In this document: positions 43,090 through 51,829 of the stretch, in pieces
Layout of the letters: the number at the start of each line of letters is the position of its first letter
Position numbering within the stretch: position 1 is the stretch's first letter
Source: Oscillospiraceae bacterium
Lineage (GTDB): Bacteria; Bacillota; Clostridia; Oscillospirales; Oscillospiraceae
DNA: 64,000 nucleotides
Assembly (NCBI GenBank): GCA_910575265.1
Contig: CAJTEA010000003.1
Location: forward strand, 62,001 to 126,000
Direction of reading: 5' to 3'
Program-made: the position numbers and the translations under genes
The notes under the pieces: model-generated
What the model saw: only the letters and a program-made list of their open reading frames with translations
What the model was told of the DNA's origin: nothing
Databases searched by the model: none

Positions 43090-44718
43090 ATGAACGGAGC
43101 ACAGGCGCTGATCGAGAGCTTAAAAAGGGAAAACGTAACCCACATGTTCGGCTATGCCGGAGCTACCATCTGTCCGGCGGTGGACGCGCTGAAGGACGCG
43201 CCGGAGATCGGCTATACCCTGGTTCGGACCGAACAGAACGCGGGACATATGGCTTCGGGCTACGCCCGGGTGAGCGGCAAGGCGGGCGTTTGCATGGTCA
43301 CCTCCGGCCCCGGGGCCACCAACCTGATCACCGGAATCGCCACCGCCTATATGGATTCCATCCCCATGGTGGCCATCACCGGCCAGGTGCCCAGCCACCT
43401 GCTGGGCCGGGATATCTTTCAGGAGGTGGACATCACCGGCGCGGTGGCTCCCTTCTCCAAGCACAGCTATCTGGTGAAGGACCCCAACCAGATCCCCCGG
43501 GTGGTCCGGGAGGCCTTCCACATCGCCTCCACCGGCCGGCCCGGCCCGGTTTTGATTGATATCCCCATTGACGTTCAGGAACAGGAGCTGAAATCCTTCG
43601 ACTGGCCGGAGACGGTGAACATCCGGGGCTACAAGCCCAGCGCGCGGGGCAACGACCTGCAAATCAAGCGGGTAGCGGAGGCGATTGCCAAAGCCAGACA
43701 ACCCATTATATGCGCCGGCGGCGGTGTTTGGTTAGCCGACGCGCGGGCCGAGCTGCTGGAGCTGGCCGAGGGGACAGGCATTCCGGTGGTGAAAACCATG
43801 ATGGGTATCTCCCTGATGTCCACCGATCACCCGCTGAACATGGGCATGATCGGCGCCCACGGAAATTTCTGCGCCAACAAAGCTCTTGCCAAGTCCGATC
43901 TGCTCATTATGGTGGGTACCCGGGCCGCCGACCGGGCTATTATCCAGCCCGACGAGATTCAGCGCCGTATGGCAACCATCCACATCGACGTGGACCCGGC
44001 GGAGATCGGGAAAAACATGCAGGCCGCTGTCCCCCTGGTGGGCAATGTGAAGGTGATTCTGCGGCAGCTTCTGGACCTGGGAATTCAGGCCCCCGACTGC
44101 GGCCAGTGGCGGGTCAGGCTGCGGGACTACCGCGACGCGGAGCTGGGCCGCCAATTCCCCAGCCGCCCGGGGTCCGTGTTCCCCGGCACCGTCATGCGGA
44201 AGCTGGGGGCCAGGCTGGACGACAACGCGGTGGTCTGCGCCGATGTGGGCCAGAACCAGATTTTCACCTGCAAGTATCTGCCCCAAAAACACGGCCGGCT
44301 GCTCACCAGCGGCGGACTGGGTACCATGGGCTACGCCCTGCCCGCCGGGGTGGGGGTGAAGGTGGCCCTGCCGGACCGGCAGACCGTGGTAATCTGCGGG
44401 GACGGCTCCTTCCAGATGGCGATGAACGAGCTGGCCGCCGTCAAATGCGCCGGAATGGATTTGAAAATACTCCTGTTCCGCAACAATACCCTGGGGTTGG
44501 TCCACCAGATACAGAGCAAGGCCCCCTACCATGGCCCCTTCGGGGTCTCCCTGGACGGCTCCCCTGACTTTGAGACCATCGCCGCGGCCTATGGGATTCC
44601 CTGTGTAACGGTGAGCGAGGAGGACCAGCTGGACTCCTCGATCCAACGCTTCCTGGGAACGAAGGGCCCCTGCCTTATGATTTGTCAGGTCCATCCGGAC
44701 GTGTCCACCGCCGATTAA
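43090..44718 (+). CDS. ilvB: Acetolactate synthase large subunit (first copy)
   Basis: A 542-residue thiamine-diphosphate enzyme that condenses two pyruvates (or pyruvate and 2-oxobutyrate), the first common step to Val, Leu and Ile. The catalytic Glu region RTEQNAGHMASGYARVSGK, the ATSGPGATN-like loop VTSGPGATN and the cofactor motif GDGSFQMAMNEL...RNN are present. It follows the T-box leader directly and is paired with a small subunit 12 bases later. The sequence diverges clearly from the second copy at 46329, so this is not a recent duplication. Confidence 0.9.
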   Translation: MNGAQALIESLKRENVTHMFGYAGATICPAVDALKDAPEIGYTLVRTEQNAGHMASGYARVSGKAGVCMVTSGPGATNLITGIATAYMDSIPMVAITGQVPSHLLGRDIFQEVDITGAVAPFSKHSYLVKDPNQIPRVVREAFHIASTGRPGPVLIDIPIDVQEQELKSFDWPETVNIRGYKPSARGNDLQIKRVAEAIAKARQPIICAGGGVWLADARAELLELAEGTGIPVVKTMMGISLMSTDHPLNMGMIGAHGNFCANKALAKSDLLIMVGTRAADRAIIQPDEIQRRMATIHIDVDPAEIGKNMQAAVPLVGNVKVILRQLLDLGIQAPDCGQWRVRLRDYRDAELGRQFPSRPGSVFPGTVMRKLGARLDDNAVVCADVGQNQIFTCKYLPQKHGRLLTSGGLGTMGYALPAGVGVKVALPDRQTVVICGDGSFQMAMNELAAVKCAGMDLKILLFRNNTLGLVHQIQSKAPYHGPFGVSLDGSPDFETIAAAYGIPCVTVSEEDQLDSSIQRFLGTKGPCLMICQVHPDVSTAD

Positions 44719-44730
44719 AGGAGGGAGAAG

Positions 44731-45216
44731 ATGAAACAGACCATTTCTGTCCTGGTGGAGAACCAGGCCGGCGTGCTCAACCGCATTACCGGGCTGTTTT
44801 CCCGCCGGGCGTTCAACATCGACTCCCTGGCCGTGGGGGTCACCGACGACCCCACCATCTCCCGTATCACCATCATTGTGGACAGCGGCAACAGTGTGGT
44901 GGAACAGGTGGAGAAGCAGCTGAACAAGCTGATCGAGGTCATCAAGGTGCGCACCATCCCCGAGGACAAGATGATTGGCCGGGAGCTGGCGCTGCTCAAG
45001 GTGAACGCCACCAACAAGACCCGGCAGGATATTATGACCATCTGCGATATCATGGGTGCCAAGGTGGACGATATCTCCCCCAACTCCCTCACCCTGGAGC
45101 TGTCCGACACCCCCGACCGCATCGACACCTTCGAGGCCATGCTCCGGCCCTTCTCCATCCTGGAGGTGGTCCGCACCGGTGTGATCGCCCTGCAAAAGGG
45201 AGGCGGAAAGATTTAA
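44731..45216 (+). CDS. ilvN: Acetolactate synthase small (regulatory) subunit (first copy)
   Basis: A 161-residue protein with an N-terminal ACT domain (ISVLVENQAGVLNRITGLFSRRAFNI) that binds valine and a C-terminal IlvN domain (LALLKVNATNKTRQDI). Normal length. It activates the large subunit and gives end-product inhibition. Start follows AAAGGAGGG. Its stop overlaps the acetyltransferase start (TAATG). Confidence 0.92.
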   Translation: MKQTISVLVENQAGVLNRITGLFSRRAFNIDSLAVGVTDDPTISRITIIVDSGNSVVEQVEKQLNKLIEVIKVRTIPEDKMIGRELALLKVNATNKTRQDIMTICDIMGAKVDDISPNSLTLELSDTPDRIDTFEAMLRPFSILEVVRTGVIALQKGGGKI

Positions 45217-45719
45217 TGGAACTTGCGATCCGGCGGGAAACTCCGGCGGACTATGCCGCCGTATATGACCTGGTGAAGGAGGCGTTCGCCTCGGCGAAGC
45301 ACGCCGGCGGAAACGAGCAGGACCTGGTCAACGCCCTGCGAACCGGGGACGCCTTTCTCCCAAAGCTGTCCCTGGTGGCCGAGCTGGCAGGTCACATCCT
45401 GTTCACCAGGGCAAAAGTGGGGGCGGACGAGGTCCTTGTCTTGGCCCCTCTGTCGGTCAAGCCAGAATTCCAGCGCATGGGCGTGGGGTCCGAGCTGATT
45501 CGCGAGGGCCATAGGATTGCGGCTAGTCTAGGCTTTCCATATTCCCTGGTTTTGGGAAGCGAGACGTACTACCCCAGAATGGGGTATGTCCCGGCGGAAC
45601 GGCTGGGCGTCGCCGTCCCGGAGGGCATCCCCCCTGAAAACTTTATGGCTATCCAATTGCGGGAGGATGCGGTGCCGATTTCAGGGGCTGTCGCCTATCC
45701 AAAGGAATTTGGCCTGTAA
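45216..45719 (+). CDS. GNAT family N-acetyltransferase
   Basis: A 167-residue single-domain acetyltransferase with the acetyl-CoA pyrophosphate loop in PEFQRMGVGSELIREG and the opening IRRETPADYAAVYDLVKEAF, like YhbS-type GNAT proteins. The substrate is unknown. It overlaps the ilvN stop by one base, with a moderately spaced GGGAGGCGG. It appears to be a passenger in the ilv operon. Confidence 0.85.
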   Translation: MELAIRRETPADYAAVYDLVKEAFASAKHAGGNEQDLVNALRTGDAFLPKLSLVAELAGHILFTRAKVGADEVLVLAPLSVKPEFQRMGVGSELIREGHRIAASLGFPYSLVLGSETYYPRMGYVPAERLGVAVPEGIPPENFMAIQLREDAVPISGAVAYPKEFGL

Positions 45720-45756
45720 TATACAAAAGGACACAGACATAATGGAGGGTTCTGAT

Positions 45757-46248
45757 ATGGGTTGTCTTGGCGGCTTCCGGGCCATTACCAAGGAAGAACT
45801 GGACAAGCTGCGCTCCGTCCCCCGGGCGGACCGGCTGCCGGACTATCTGGACGAGATGGACCAGGTGGATTCCTGCGACCTGGATAAGGCCTGGGACGCC
45901 ATTCACCGGGCGCTGACCAACGGCAAGCTGGAGTACGGCGGCAAAAACGCCCCCGGCTGCTGGGTGATTCTGGGCGGCGAGGTCCTCCGGGGCGACCGGG
46001 AGGGGGAGGAGGACTATATCGTCACCTGCAAGAACCCCCACCAGACAAAGCGGATTTACCAGTTCCTCCAGGAGCTGACGGAAGAAAAATTCCGGGAACT
46101 CTACTTCGCCATCGACCCCGAGGAGTACGGCTTCGAGCTGAGTGAGGACGACTTCGATTACACCTGGAGCAATCTGGAAAGCTCCATCCCCTTCTGGAAA
46201 AACGCGGCGGAACAGGGGCTTTGGGTGCTGTTTGACGCAGACCAATAA
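45757..46248 (+). CDS. DUF1877-like protein (YfbM family)
   Basis: A 163-residue acidic cytosolic protein resembling the YfbM/DUF1877 family, with the usual pattern LDKAWDAIHRAL near residue 45 and W-rich C-terminus (YTWSNLESSIPFWKNAAEQG). The family function is unknown. ATG 45757 follows TGGAGGG. It stands between the two acetolactate synthase pairs. Confidence 0.75.
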   Translation: MGCLGGFRAITKEELDKLRSVPRADRLPDYLDEMDQVDSCDLDKAWDAIHRALTNGKLEYGGKNAPGCWVILGGEVLRGDREGEEDYIVTCKNPHQTKRIYQFLQELTEEKFRELYFAIDPEEYGFELSEDDFDYTWSNLESSIPFWKNAAEQGLWVLFDADQ

Positions 46249-46328
46249 GGAAATCCCTCCGATTCCCGCCAAAAGGAGGCTTGTCCCTGCGGGGGGACGT
46301 GAGGGCTTAGCTAGAGGAGGCTGAGATC

Positions 46329-48032
46329 TTGAAAATCAGAGCGACCGCGGCCATCATGGAGTGCCTGCTGGAGCAGGAGGTGGACACCGTCTTTGGATAT
46401 CCCGGCGGGACCATCCTGAATCTCTATGATGAGCTGTATAACTATAAGGATAAAATACACCACGTCTTGACCGCCCACGAGCAGGGCGCGTCCCACGCCG
46501 CCGATGGCTACGCCCGGTCCACCGGCAAGGTGGGGGTGTGCTTCGCCACCAGCGGCCCCGGGGCCACCAACCTGACCACCGGCATCGCCACCGCCTATAT
46601 GGACTCCTCCCCAATCGTCTTTATCACCTGCAACGTCACCGAGCAGACTTTGGGCAAGGACGCCTTCCAGGAGGTGGACATCACCGGCATCGCCATGCCC
46701 ATCACCAAAGCCGCCTATCTGGTCCGGGACGCCCAGACCATCCCTGACGTGATGCGCCAGGCCTTCGCCGTGGCGGCCACCGGCCGGCCCGGTCCGGTGC
46801 TTATCGACTTTGTGAAAAACGTCACCTTCCCCAACGTGGAGATTGATTACGAGTTTGTCCCCTGGACGAAAAACCGGGGCTGCGGCAGTCTCAAATCCCT
46901 GGCGGACAGCCACGACCTGAAGGCCCCTGAGCCCAACCTGGAGGATATCAGCACTCTGGTGGAGATGATCGCCCAGTCGGAAAAGCCGATGCTCATCTGC
47001 GGCGGCGGCGTGGTCCGGGGCCGGGCGGACGGGGAGTTCCGGGAATTTGCGGAGAAGCTGGACGCCCCGGTGGCCATCACCGTCATGGGCGGCGGAGGCT
47101 TTCCCGGCGGGCACCCCCTCACCACCGGCATGATCGGGATGCACGGCTCTCAGGCCAGCAATGTGGCCTGCAACGAGTGCGATTTGCTCATCGCCGTGGG
47201 CTGCCGGTTCTCCGACCGGGTGGCCCTCCAGCCGGATACCTTCGCCAGTCAGGCCAAGATCGTCCACATCGACATCGACCGGTCGGAGATTGACAAGAAT
47301 GTTCTCACCGACCACCACATCATCGGCAACGCCAAGCGGGTGCTGGCCCTGCTCAACGAGCGCCTGCCCCAGTACCGCCACCCCGAATGGAAGGAGCACA
47401 TCCTGCCCCTGCGGGAGCCCTCCGTCCCCCGGCAGAGCGAGAGCCTGACCCCCAAGCAGGTGCTGGAAACCATCCGCCGTCTGGCCCCCCAGGACACCAT
47501 CGTGGCCACCGACGTGGGCCAGCATCAGATGTGGTCTATTCAGCACTTCCACTTCGACTACCCCGGCCAGCTCCTCACCTCCGGCGGCTTCGGCACCATG
47601 GGCTTCGGCCTGGGGGCGGCCATCGGAGCCAAGGTGGGCAACCCGGACAAGGTGGTGGTCCACACCACCGGGGACGGCTGCTTCCGCATGAATTGCCACG
47701 AGCTGGCCACCGTGGAGCACTACGGTCTGCCCATCATCACGGTGGTGTTCAACAACGGCACTCTGGGCATGGTGCGGCAGTGGCAGAACCTCATTTACAA
47801 CAAGCGCTTTTCCGAGACCACCCTGGACCGGGGCCCCGACTTTGTCAAGCTGGCGGAGGCCTATGGGCTGAAGGGCTTCCGGGCCTCCACCATGGCGGAG
47901 ATGGAAACGGCCTTTGCCGCCGCTCTGGAGGCGGGCCGGGGCTGTGTCATCGACTGTGTGCTGGATATGGACGAGATGGTCCGGCCTATGGTGGCCGGGG
48001 GCGCTCATATCACCGACTTCCTGCTGATTTAG
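46329..48032 (+). CDS. ilvB: Acetolactate synthase large subunit (second copy)
   Basis: A 567-residue enzyme with the usual features: catalytic Glu in TAHEQGASHAADGYARSTGK, ATSGPGATN, FAD-region segment, and ThDP motif GDGCFRMNCHELATVEHYGLPIITVVFNN. The start is TTG 46329 behind GAGGAGG. It is followed by its own small subunit and ilvC, the classical ilvBNC order, so this copy is probably the main biosynthetic one. The first copy may be leucine-tuned by the T-box or serve another role. Confidence 0.92.
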   Translation: MKIRATAAIMECLLEQEVDTVFGYPGGTILNLYDELYNYKDKIHHVLTAHEQGASHAADGYARSTGKVGVCFATSGPGATNLTTGIATAYMDSSPIVFITCNVTEQTLGKDAFQEVDITGIAMPITKAAYLVRDAQTIPDVMRQAFAVAATGRPGPVLIDFVKNVTFPNVEIDYEFVPWTKNRGCGSLKSLADSHDLKAPEPNLEDISTLVEMIAQSEKPMLICGGGVVRGRADGEFREFAEKLDAPVAITVMGGGGFPGGHPLTTGMIGMHGSQASNVACNECDLLIAVGCRFSDRVALQPDTFASQAKIVHIDIDRSEIDKNVLTDHHIIGNAKRVLALLNERLPQYRHPEWKEHILPLREPSVPRQSESLTPKQVLETIRRLAPQDTIVATDVGQHQMWSIQHFHFDYPGQLLTSGGFGTMGFGLGAAIGAKVGNPDKVVVHTTGDGCFRMNCHELATVEHYGLPIITVVFNNGTLGMVRQWQNLIYNKRFSETTLDRGPDFVKLAEAYGLKGFRASTMAEMETAFAAALEAGRGCVIDCVLDMDEMVRPMVAGGAHITDFLLI

Positions 48033-48042
48033 GGGGGGACGT

Positions 48043-48609
48043 ATGAAACGTGAATTTGATACCCAGAAAAAGGAATACACTTTGTCGATCCTGGTCCAGG
48101 ATATACCGGGCGTATTGAGTCAGGTGGCCCGGCTGTTTTCCCGGAAAGGGTACAACATCGAATCCATCGTCTCCGGCGAGACAGATAAGCCCGGTATCAC
48201 CCGGATTACCATTGTCCTGATCGCCGACGAGCTGATGATCAACCAGATTGCCGACCAGTGCCGCAAGCTCATCCCCGTGCTGGCGGTGAAGATCCTGGAG
48301 GAGGCCACCTCCATCCAGCGGGAATTTTCCCTGATCAAGGTTCACGCGGCGGACCGCAACGCCCGGGATGAGGTGATTCAGATGGCCAATATCTTCCGGG
48401 CCAACATTATCGACGTAAGCCGGGAGACCCTCACAGTGGCTATCTTCGGGGACAAGGAGAAGACCGCCGCCCTCACCGGCATGCTGGCCGACTTCGGCAT
48501 TCTGGAAATCGCAAAGACGGGTACCATCGCCATCGAAAGAGGGCGCAGCACCATATACGATGACAACAAACTCAAGGAGGAATACAACTATGGCAAAAAT
48601 GTACTATGA
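48043..48609 (+). CDS. ilvN: Acetolactate synthase small subunit (second copy)
   Basis: A 188-residue protein with ACT domain ([29 protein letters not shown]) and IlvN C-terminal domain ([17 protein letters not shown]). It is slightly longer than usual because the frame runs 20 bases into ilvC and ends past its start codon. The overlapping tail ([13 protein letters not shown]) is probably dispensable. The ilvC ribosome site lies inside this gene. Confidence 0.9.
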   Translation: MKREFDTQKKEYTLSILVQDIPGVLSQVARLFSRKGYNIESIVSGETDKPGITRITIVLIADELMINQIADQCRKLIPVLAVKILEEATSIQREFSLIKVHAADRNARDEVIQMANIFRANIIDVSRETLTVAIFGDKEKTAALTGMLADFGILEIAKTGTIAIERGRSTIYDDNKLKEEYNYGKNVL

Positions 48610-49609
48610 GAAGGACTGTGACATCAACTATCTGGACGGCAAGAAGATCACCATCATCGGCTACGGCTCCCAGGGCCACGCCCACGCCATGAACCTGAAG
48701 GACTCGGGCTGCGACGTGTGCGTCGGCCTGCGGGAGGGCTCCAAGAACTGGGCCGCCGCCGAGAAGGCCGGCCTGAAGGTGAAGACCGTTTCCGAGGCCG
48801 CCAAGTGGGGCGACATTGTCATGATCCTCATCAACGATGAGGTCCAGGCCGACGTCTACAAGAAGGACATCGCCCCCAACCTGGTCCCCGGCAATATGCT
48901 GATGTTCGCCCACGGCTTCAACATCCACTTCAAGCAGATCGTGCCCCCCGCCGGGGTGGACGTGTCCATGATCGCCCCCAAGGGCCCCGGCCACACCGTG
49001 CGCAGCCAGTATGTGGCGGGCAAGGGCGTGCCCTGCCTCATCGCCGTGGAGCAGAACGCCACCGGCGACGCCTACAAGCTGGCTCTGGCCTACGCCGCCG
49101 GCATCGGCGGCGCCCGGGGCGGCGTGATGGAGACCACCTTCCAGGACGAGACCGAGACCGACCTGTTCGGCGAGCAGGCCGTGCTGTGCGGCGGCGTGGT
49201 GGAGCTGATGAAGCTGGGCTTCGAGACCCTGGTGGAGGCGGGCTACGCCCCCGAGAACGCCTACTTCGAGTGCATCCACGAGATGAAGCTCATCATCGAC
49301 TTGATCAACAAAGGCGGCGTAGCCATGATGAACTACTCCATCTCCGACACCGCCGAGTACGGCGAGTACGTCTCCGGCCCCCGTATCCTGCCCTATGAGG
49401 AAACCAAGAAGAACATGAAGGCGGTTCTCACCGACATCCAGGACGGCGTGTTCGCCGGCAAGTGGATCGCCGAGAACAAGAACGGCCGCACCTTCTTCAA
49501 CGCCAAGCGGGCCCAGCTGGCCAAGCACCAGATGGAAACCGTGGGCGCGGAGCTGCGCAAGAACATGCTCTGGGGTGACGATACCGATCCGGATACCGCC
49601 TCCAACTAA
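48590..49609 (+). CDS. ilvC: Ketol-acid reductoisomerase
   Basis: A 339-residue class I enzyme. The N-terminal Rossmann domain binds NAD(P)H ([21 protein letters not shown]); the knotted C-terminal domain binds two Mg ions ([14 protein letters not shown], the conserved Asp/Glu set). It converts acetolactate to dihydroxyisovalerate. ATG 48590 follows AAGGAGGA within ilvN. The last ~80 bases are duplicated at 51108-51188, beyond an AT-rich island. Confidence 0.95.
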   Translation: MAKMYYEKDCDINYLDGKKITIIGYGSQGHAHAMNLKDSGCDVCVGLREGSKNWAAAEKAGLKVKTVSEAAKWGDIVMILINDEVQADVYKKDIAPNLVPGNMLMFAHGFNIHFKQIVPPAGVDVSMIAPKGPGHTVRSQYVAGKGVPCLIAVEQNATGDAYKLALAYAAGIGGARGGVMETTFQDETETDLFGEQAVLCGGVVELMKLGFETLVEAGYAPENAYFECIHEMKLIIDLINKGGVAMMNYSISDTAEYGEYVSGPRILPYEETKKNMKAVLTDIQDGVFAGKWIAENKNGRTFFNAKRAQLAKHQMETVGAELRKNMLWGDDTDPDTASN

Positions 49610-49616
49610 ATAACTG

Positions 49617-49656
49617 CAAACGGGAGCACCCAATTAGGGCGCTCCCGTTTGTTTTA
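49617..49656 (+). terminator. Intrinsic terminator after ilvC
   Basis: Stem CAAACGGGAGC / GCTCCCGTTTG with an internal CCC/GGG pair, followed by TTTT. Confidence 0.85.
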
Positions 49657-49839
49657 TATTAGACACCGCTTATTTTGTCTTGGAGCGTCACACAGAAGCT
49701 ACTTTAACGGTTACATAAAATGGATCACAGAACTCGTTGTTAAATTAGGAAATTATCATTTGCCCACAGAACAATGGCTAGGTCTGCTATTATTGCGGGT
49801 AGGTAATACCAGTCCTATGCTGGTGTCAATATTTTTGAA

Positions 49840-50007
49840 CTACCATTTTTTAATCAAATGAATAGAAGTTGAAATTAAATTAGCACCTAATACAAAGCAA
49901 ATAGACAACTTTCGTTTCTCGTCTTCATACATAAAAATTCCATATAAAATCGCAAAACTATTAATTGTCAACAAAAATAGCCATGCAGTTCTCCGTAAAA
50001 TTTTCAT
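49840..50007 (-). CDS. 55-residue small membrane protein, coupled to the upstream secreted protein
   Basis: Starts ATG at 50007, overlapping the stop of the 288-residue gene (ATGA). Two hydrophobic segments (TAWLFLLTINSFAILYGIF and LSICFVLGANLISTSI) are joined by a charged turn (MYEDEKRK), and it ends KKW. I recognise no family. The composition is AT-rich like its partner and unlike the surroundings. A partner or immunity-type role is speculation. The stretch 49657-49839 downstream shows nothing I can assign. Confidence 0.6.
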   Translation of the reverse strand: MKILRRTAWLFLLTINSFAILYGIFMYEDEKRKLSICFVLGANLISTSIHLIKKW

Positions 50008-50870
50008 GCGGGTTTCCATGCATTAACCCTCACACTATTAACCTTCCCATAAAGCATGCCAAACATCTTTAAAGCATAGTCATTGTCTCGCCGATTATAA
50101 TAAGCTGGTACATAAAAATAGCTATCTTGATATACCGTTTCCCCTGCAGTTGGTTCAGTAATTATATAACGTGTTCCAGAAAACATTGTATATCGATTAC
50201 CATCATTGTCATCTTGTAATCTCCAGTGGTAAGATGTTTCCGAGGCTTGAAGTACAGTATTTCTAGGTAACAGAAGAGGGGTAATCGTCATAGAAATTCC
50301 CAACGCTGACAAAAGCCATTGAACAGCACTTCCTGCTATTGCGCCTGGTAAATTTAATAATGAACACGCTAATCCGACTATAGTTGCAAAATCTTTGTAC
50401 TCACCATACAAATCATAAGTAGAGTATTGATCATAATATCTCAAATATCCTAAATGCATTAAACGTGTCACCTCACTTACATGAGCAAGTGGTACACATT
50501 TATACTCAATAGCACCCACATATGTATAATCTCGTGCCGGTGCATATGCTTCTATTTTATCTACAGGATAAAACATTTGTTCAGTCTTAACTTTTCTTCC
50601 TTGGTCATAATCTATAGATGTCATAGTGCATGCTTGGCGGTCTATATATATGAATGTTGTCACATCTCCTTTTTCAATTTGCTTAATTATCGTATCTCCA
50701 TTTTCATAGTCTTCTGTCGCTAATGTGATGTCGACTGAAATTTCAAATACAGTAACTACACTTTTTTCATCTGCTTTGTTAGTTGTCAAACTGGTATCAA
50801 CTGCAGAAACAGGCACAACTATAGCCATAAAAATACTACAAACAAGAATAAGACTTACTATTCTCTTCAT
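50004..50870 (-). CDS. Secreted/membrane protein of unknown function on AT-rich island
   Basis: A 288-residue protein with a signal peptide (MKRIVSLILVCSIFMAIVVPVSA). A mostly beta-looking N-terminal half is followed by one long Gly/Ala/Leu-rich hydrophobic segment around residues 160-200 (IVGLACSLLNLPGAIAGSAV), then an aromatic-rich C-terminus (YHWRLQDDNDGNRY, SYFYVPAYYNRRDNDYALKM). No family is recognised. ATG 50870 has AAAGGGGGA. GC content is far below the neighbours, which suggests recent acquisition. It forms a two-gene operon with the 55-residue membrane protein. Confidence 0.72.
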   Translation of the reverse strand: MKRIVSLILVCSIFMAIVVPVSAVDTSLTTNKADEKSVVTVFEISVDITLATEDYENGDTIIKQIEKGDVTTFIYIDRQACTMTSIDYDQGRKVKTEQMFYPVDKIEAYAPARDYTYVGAIEYKCVPLAHVSEVTRLMHLGYLRYYDQYSTYDLYGEYKDFATIVGLACSLLNLPGAIAGSAVQWLLSALGISMTITPLLLPRNTVLQASETSYHWRLQDDNDGNRYTMFSGTRYIITEPTAGETVYQDSYFYVPAYYNRRDNDYALKMFGMLYGKVNSVRVNAWKPA

Positions 50871-50891
50871 AACAAAAGTCCCCCTTTAATT

Positions 50892-50978
50892 TTAGTATTT
50901 CACCGCTCCCGTCACGGTAACGGCATGGTCCTCGTTGTTGCGGATGGCCAGGGTATACTGGCCGGCTTATCTGCCCAT
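50892..50978 (-). pseudogene. Remnant of a small gene with internal stop
   Basis: AAAGGAGC and ATG 50978 start a frame that stops after three codons. The same frame then continues AGQYTLAIRNNEDHAVTVTG and ends at a proper stop (50892). It looks like the C-terminal tail of a lost GC-rich gene brought next to a start codon. Confidence 0.45.
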
Positions 50979-51033
50979 TGGCCTGCTCCTTTCGTGCCCC
51001 CGGTGGCATGGGATAGATTTATTCTTCAAGCAC

Positions 51034-51062
51034 ATTATAATTCAATTTATGTTATTTGTCAA
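51034..51062 (-). promoter_or_regulatory. Consensus promoter of the island operon
   Basis: Minus strand: TTGACA (51062-51057), exactly 17 bases, TATAAT (51039-51034). It drives leftward transcription through the remnant into the 288-residue gene. Confidence 0.8.
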
Positions 51063-51107
51063 TACTGAATAATTTTTAACTTGAAGATGCTCCAAGTTGA
51101 TTAAACT

Positions 51108-51188
51108 CCAGATGGAGACCGTGGGCGCGGAGCTGCGCAAGAACATGCTCTGGGGCGATGATACCGACCCGGATACCGCTTCCAACTG
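51108..51188 (+). pseudogene. Duplicated 3' end of ilvC
   Basis: About 80 bases matching the end of ilvC (49529-49609) with six differences, all synonymous or in the stop codon (TAA to TGA). It has no start or upstream coding part. It marks the right border of the AT-rich island. Confidence 0.88.
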
Positions 51189-51201
51189 ATTGAAATGGAA
51201 A

Positions 51202-51228
51202 GGAACCCCGGCCGGTTGGCCGGGGTTC
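51202..51228. terminator. Hairpin terminator after the ilvC fragment
   Basis: Stem AACCCCGGCC / GGCCGGGGTT, loop GGTT. Possibly the original ilvC terminator, also usable by the convergent MobA-like gene. Confidence 0.65.
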
Positions 51229-51229
51229 T

Positions 51230-51829
51230 TCATTGTGGATGGCGGAGCGCTTCTTTCGCGTAGTCCAGCAGACGCTGGTACTCCTGGGGGGTGTCGGCGT
51301 CCAGGAGGACACCGGGGTCGCCGGTTTCCAGCCGGACCTCCTTCAGGGCGCCGGAGTCCAGCAACCCTCTCAGACCGCCGGGACCGTTCCAGGCCAGCAC
51401 CTGGGCCGCCGCTTCCCGGTCCAGAAGGAGAGGACGGCCCTTTTCACCCCCGCACAGGGGGCAGACCGCCCGGGCCGGGACAGCCAGCATCCGCGTCAAT
51501 GTTTTGGGAGAGGCCAAGGGACTGTCGGCCGGACCTAAAAACACCCGGCCCCAGCCCCCGGGGAGGGAGGACAGCCCCAGCTTGAGGGAGGCCAGCATAT
51601 CAGTGCGGGCAAACTCCTCGTTTTTTACCAGCAGGATATCCTGGCCGGCCAGATACTCCTCCAGAACGGCGCTGTTGTATCCGGTGACCACCAGGACCGG
51701 GGCCGCCCCGGCTTCCTTCAGCGTTTGGATGGTCCGCGCGATGATTGTGGAGCCGCCCAGAGGGAGGAGGGGCTTGAACTCCCCCATTCGGGAGGACTGC
51801 CCGGCGGCGGCGATGACAGCGGCGGTCAC
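51230..51829 (-). CDS. MobA/MocA-like nucleotidyltransferase
   Basis: A 199-residue NTP-transferase domain: nucleotide loop AAVIAAAGQSSRMGEFKPLLPLGG at the N-terminus, metal Asp in FLGPADSPLASP, and DADTPQEYQRL at the end as in MocA (molybdenum cofactor cytidylyltransferase). It would add CMP or GMP to molybdopterin or charge a sugar phosphate; no molybdoenzyme gene is in view. The GTG start overlaps the stop of the Na/Pi transporter (GTGA), so the two are co-translated. Confidence 0.82.
   Translation of the reverse strand: MTAAVIAAAGQSSRMGEFKPLLPLGGSTIIARTIQTLKEAGAAPVLVVTGYNSAVLEEYLAGQDILLVKNEEFARTDMLASLKLGLSSLPGGWGRVFLGPADSPLASPKTLTRMLAVPARAVCPLCGGEKGRPLLLDREAAAQVLAWNGPGGLRGLLDSGALKEVRLETGDPGVLLDADTPQEYQRLLDYAKEALRHPQ

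Noticed and set aside
46249-46328. Possible second T-box or leader before the second acetolactate synthase
   Set aside because: Only 80 bases, with no T-box sequence or terminator; just the ribosome site of the next gene is visible.
49657-49861. 70-codon plus-strand frame MFYIRHRLFC
   Set aside because: No ribosome site, and it runs against the coupled 55-residue gene on the other strand.
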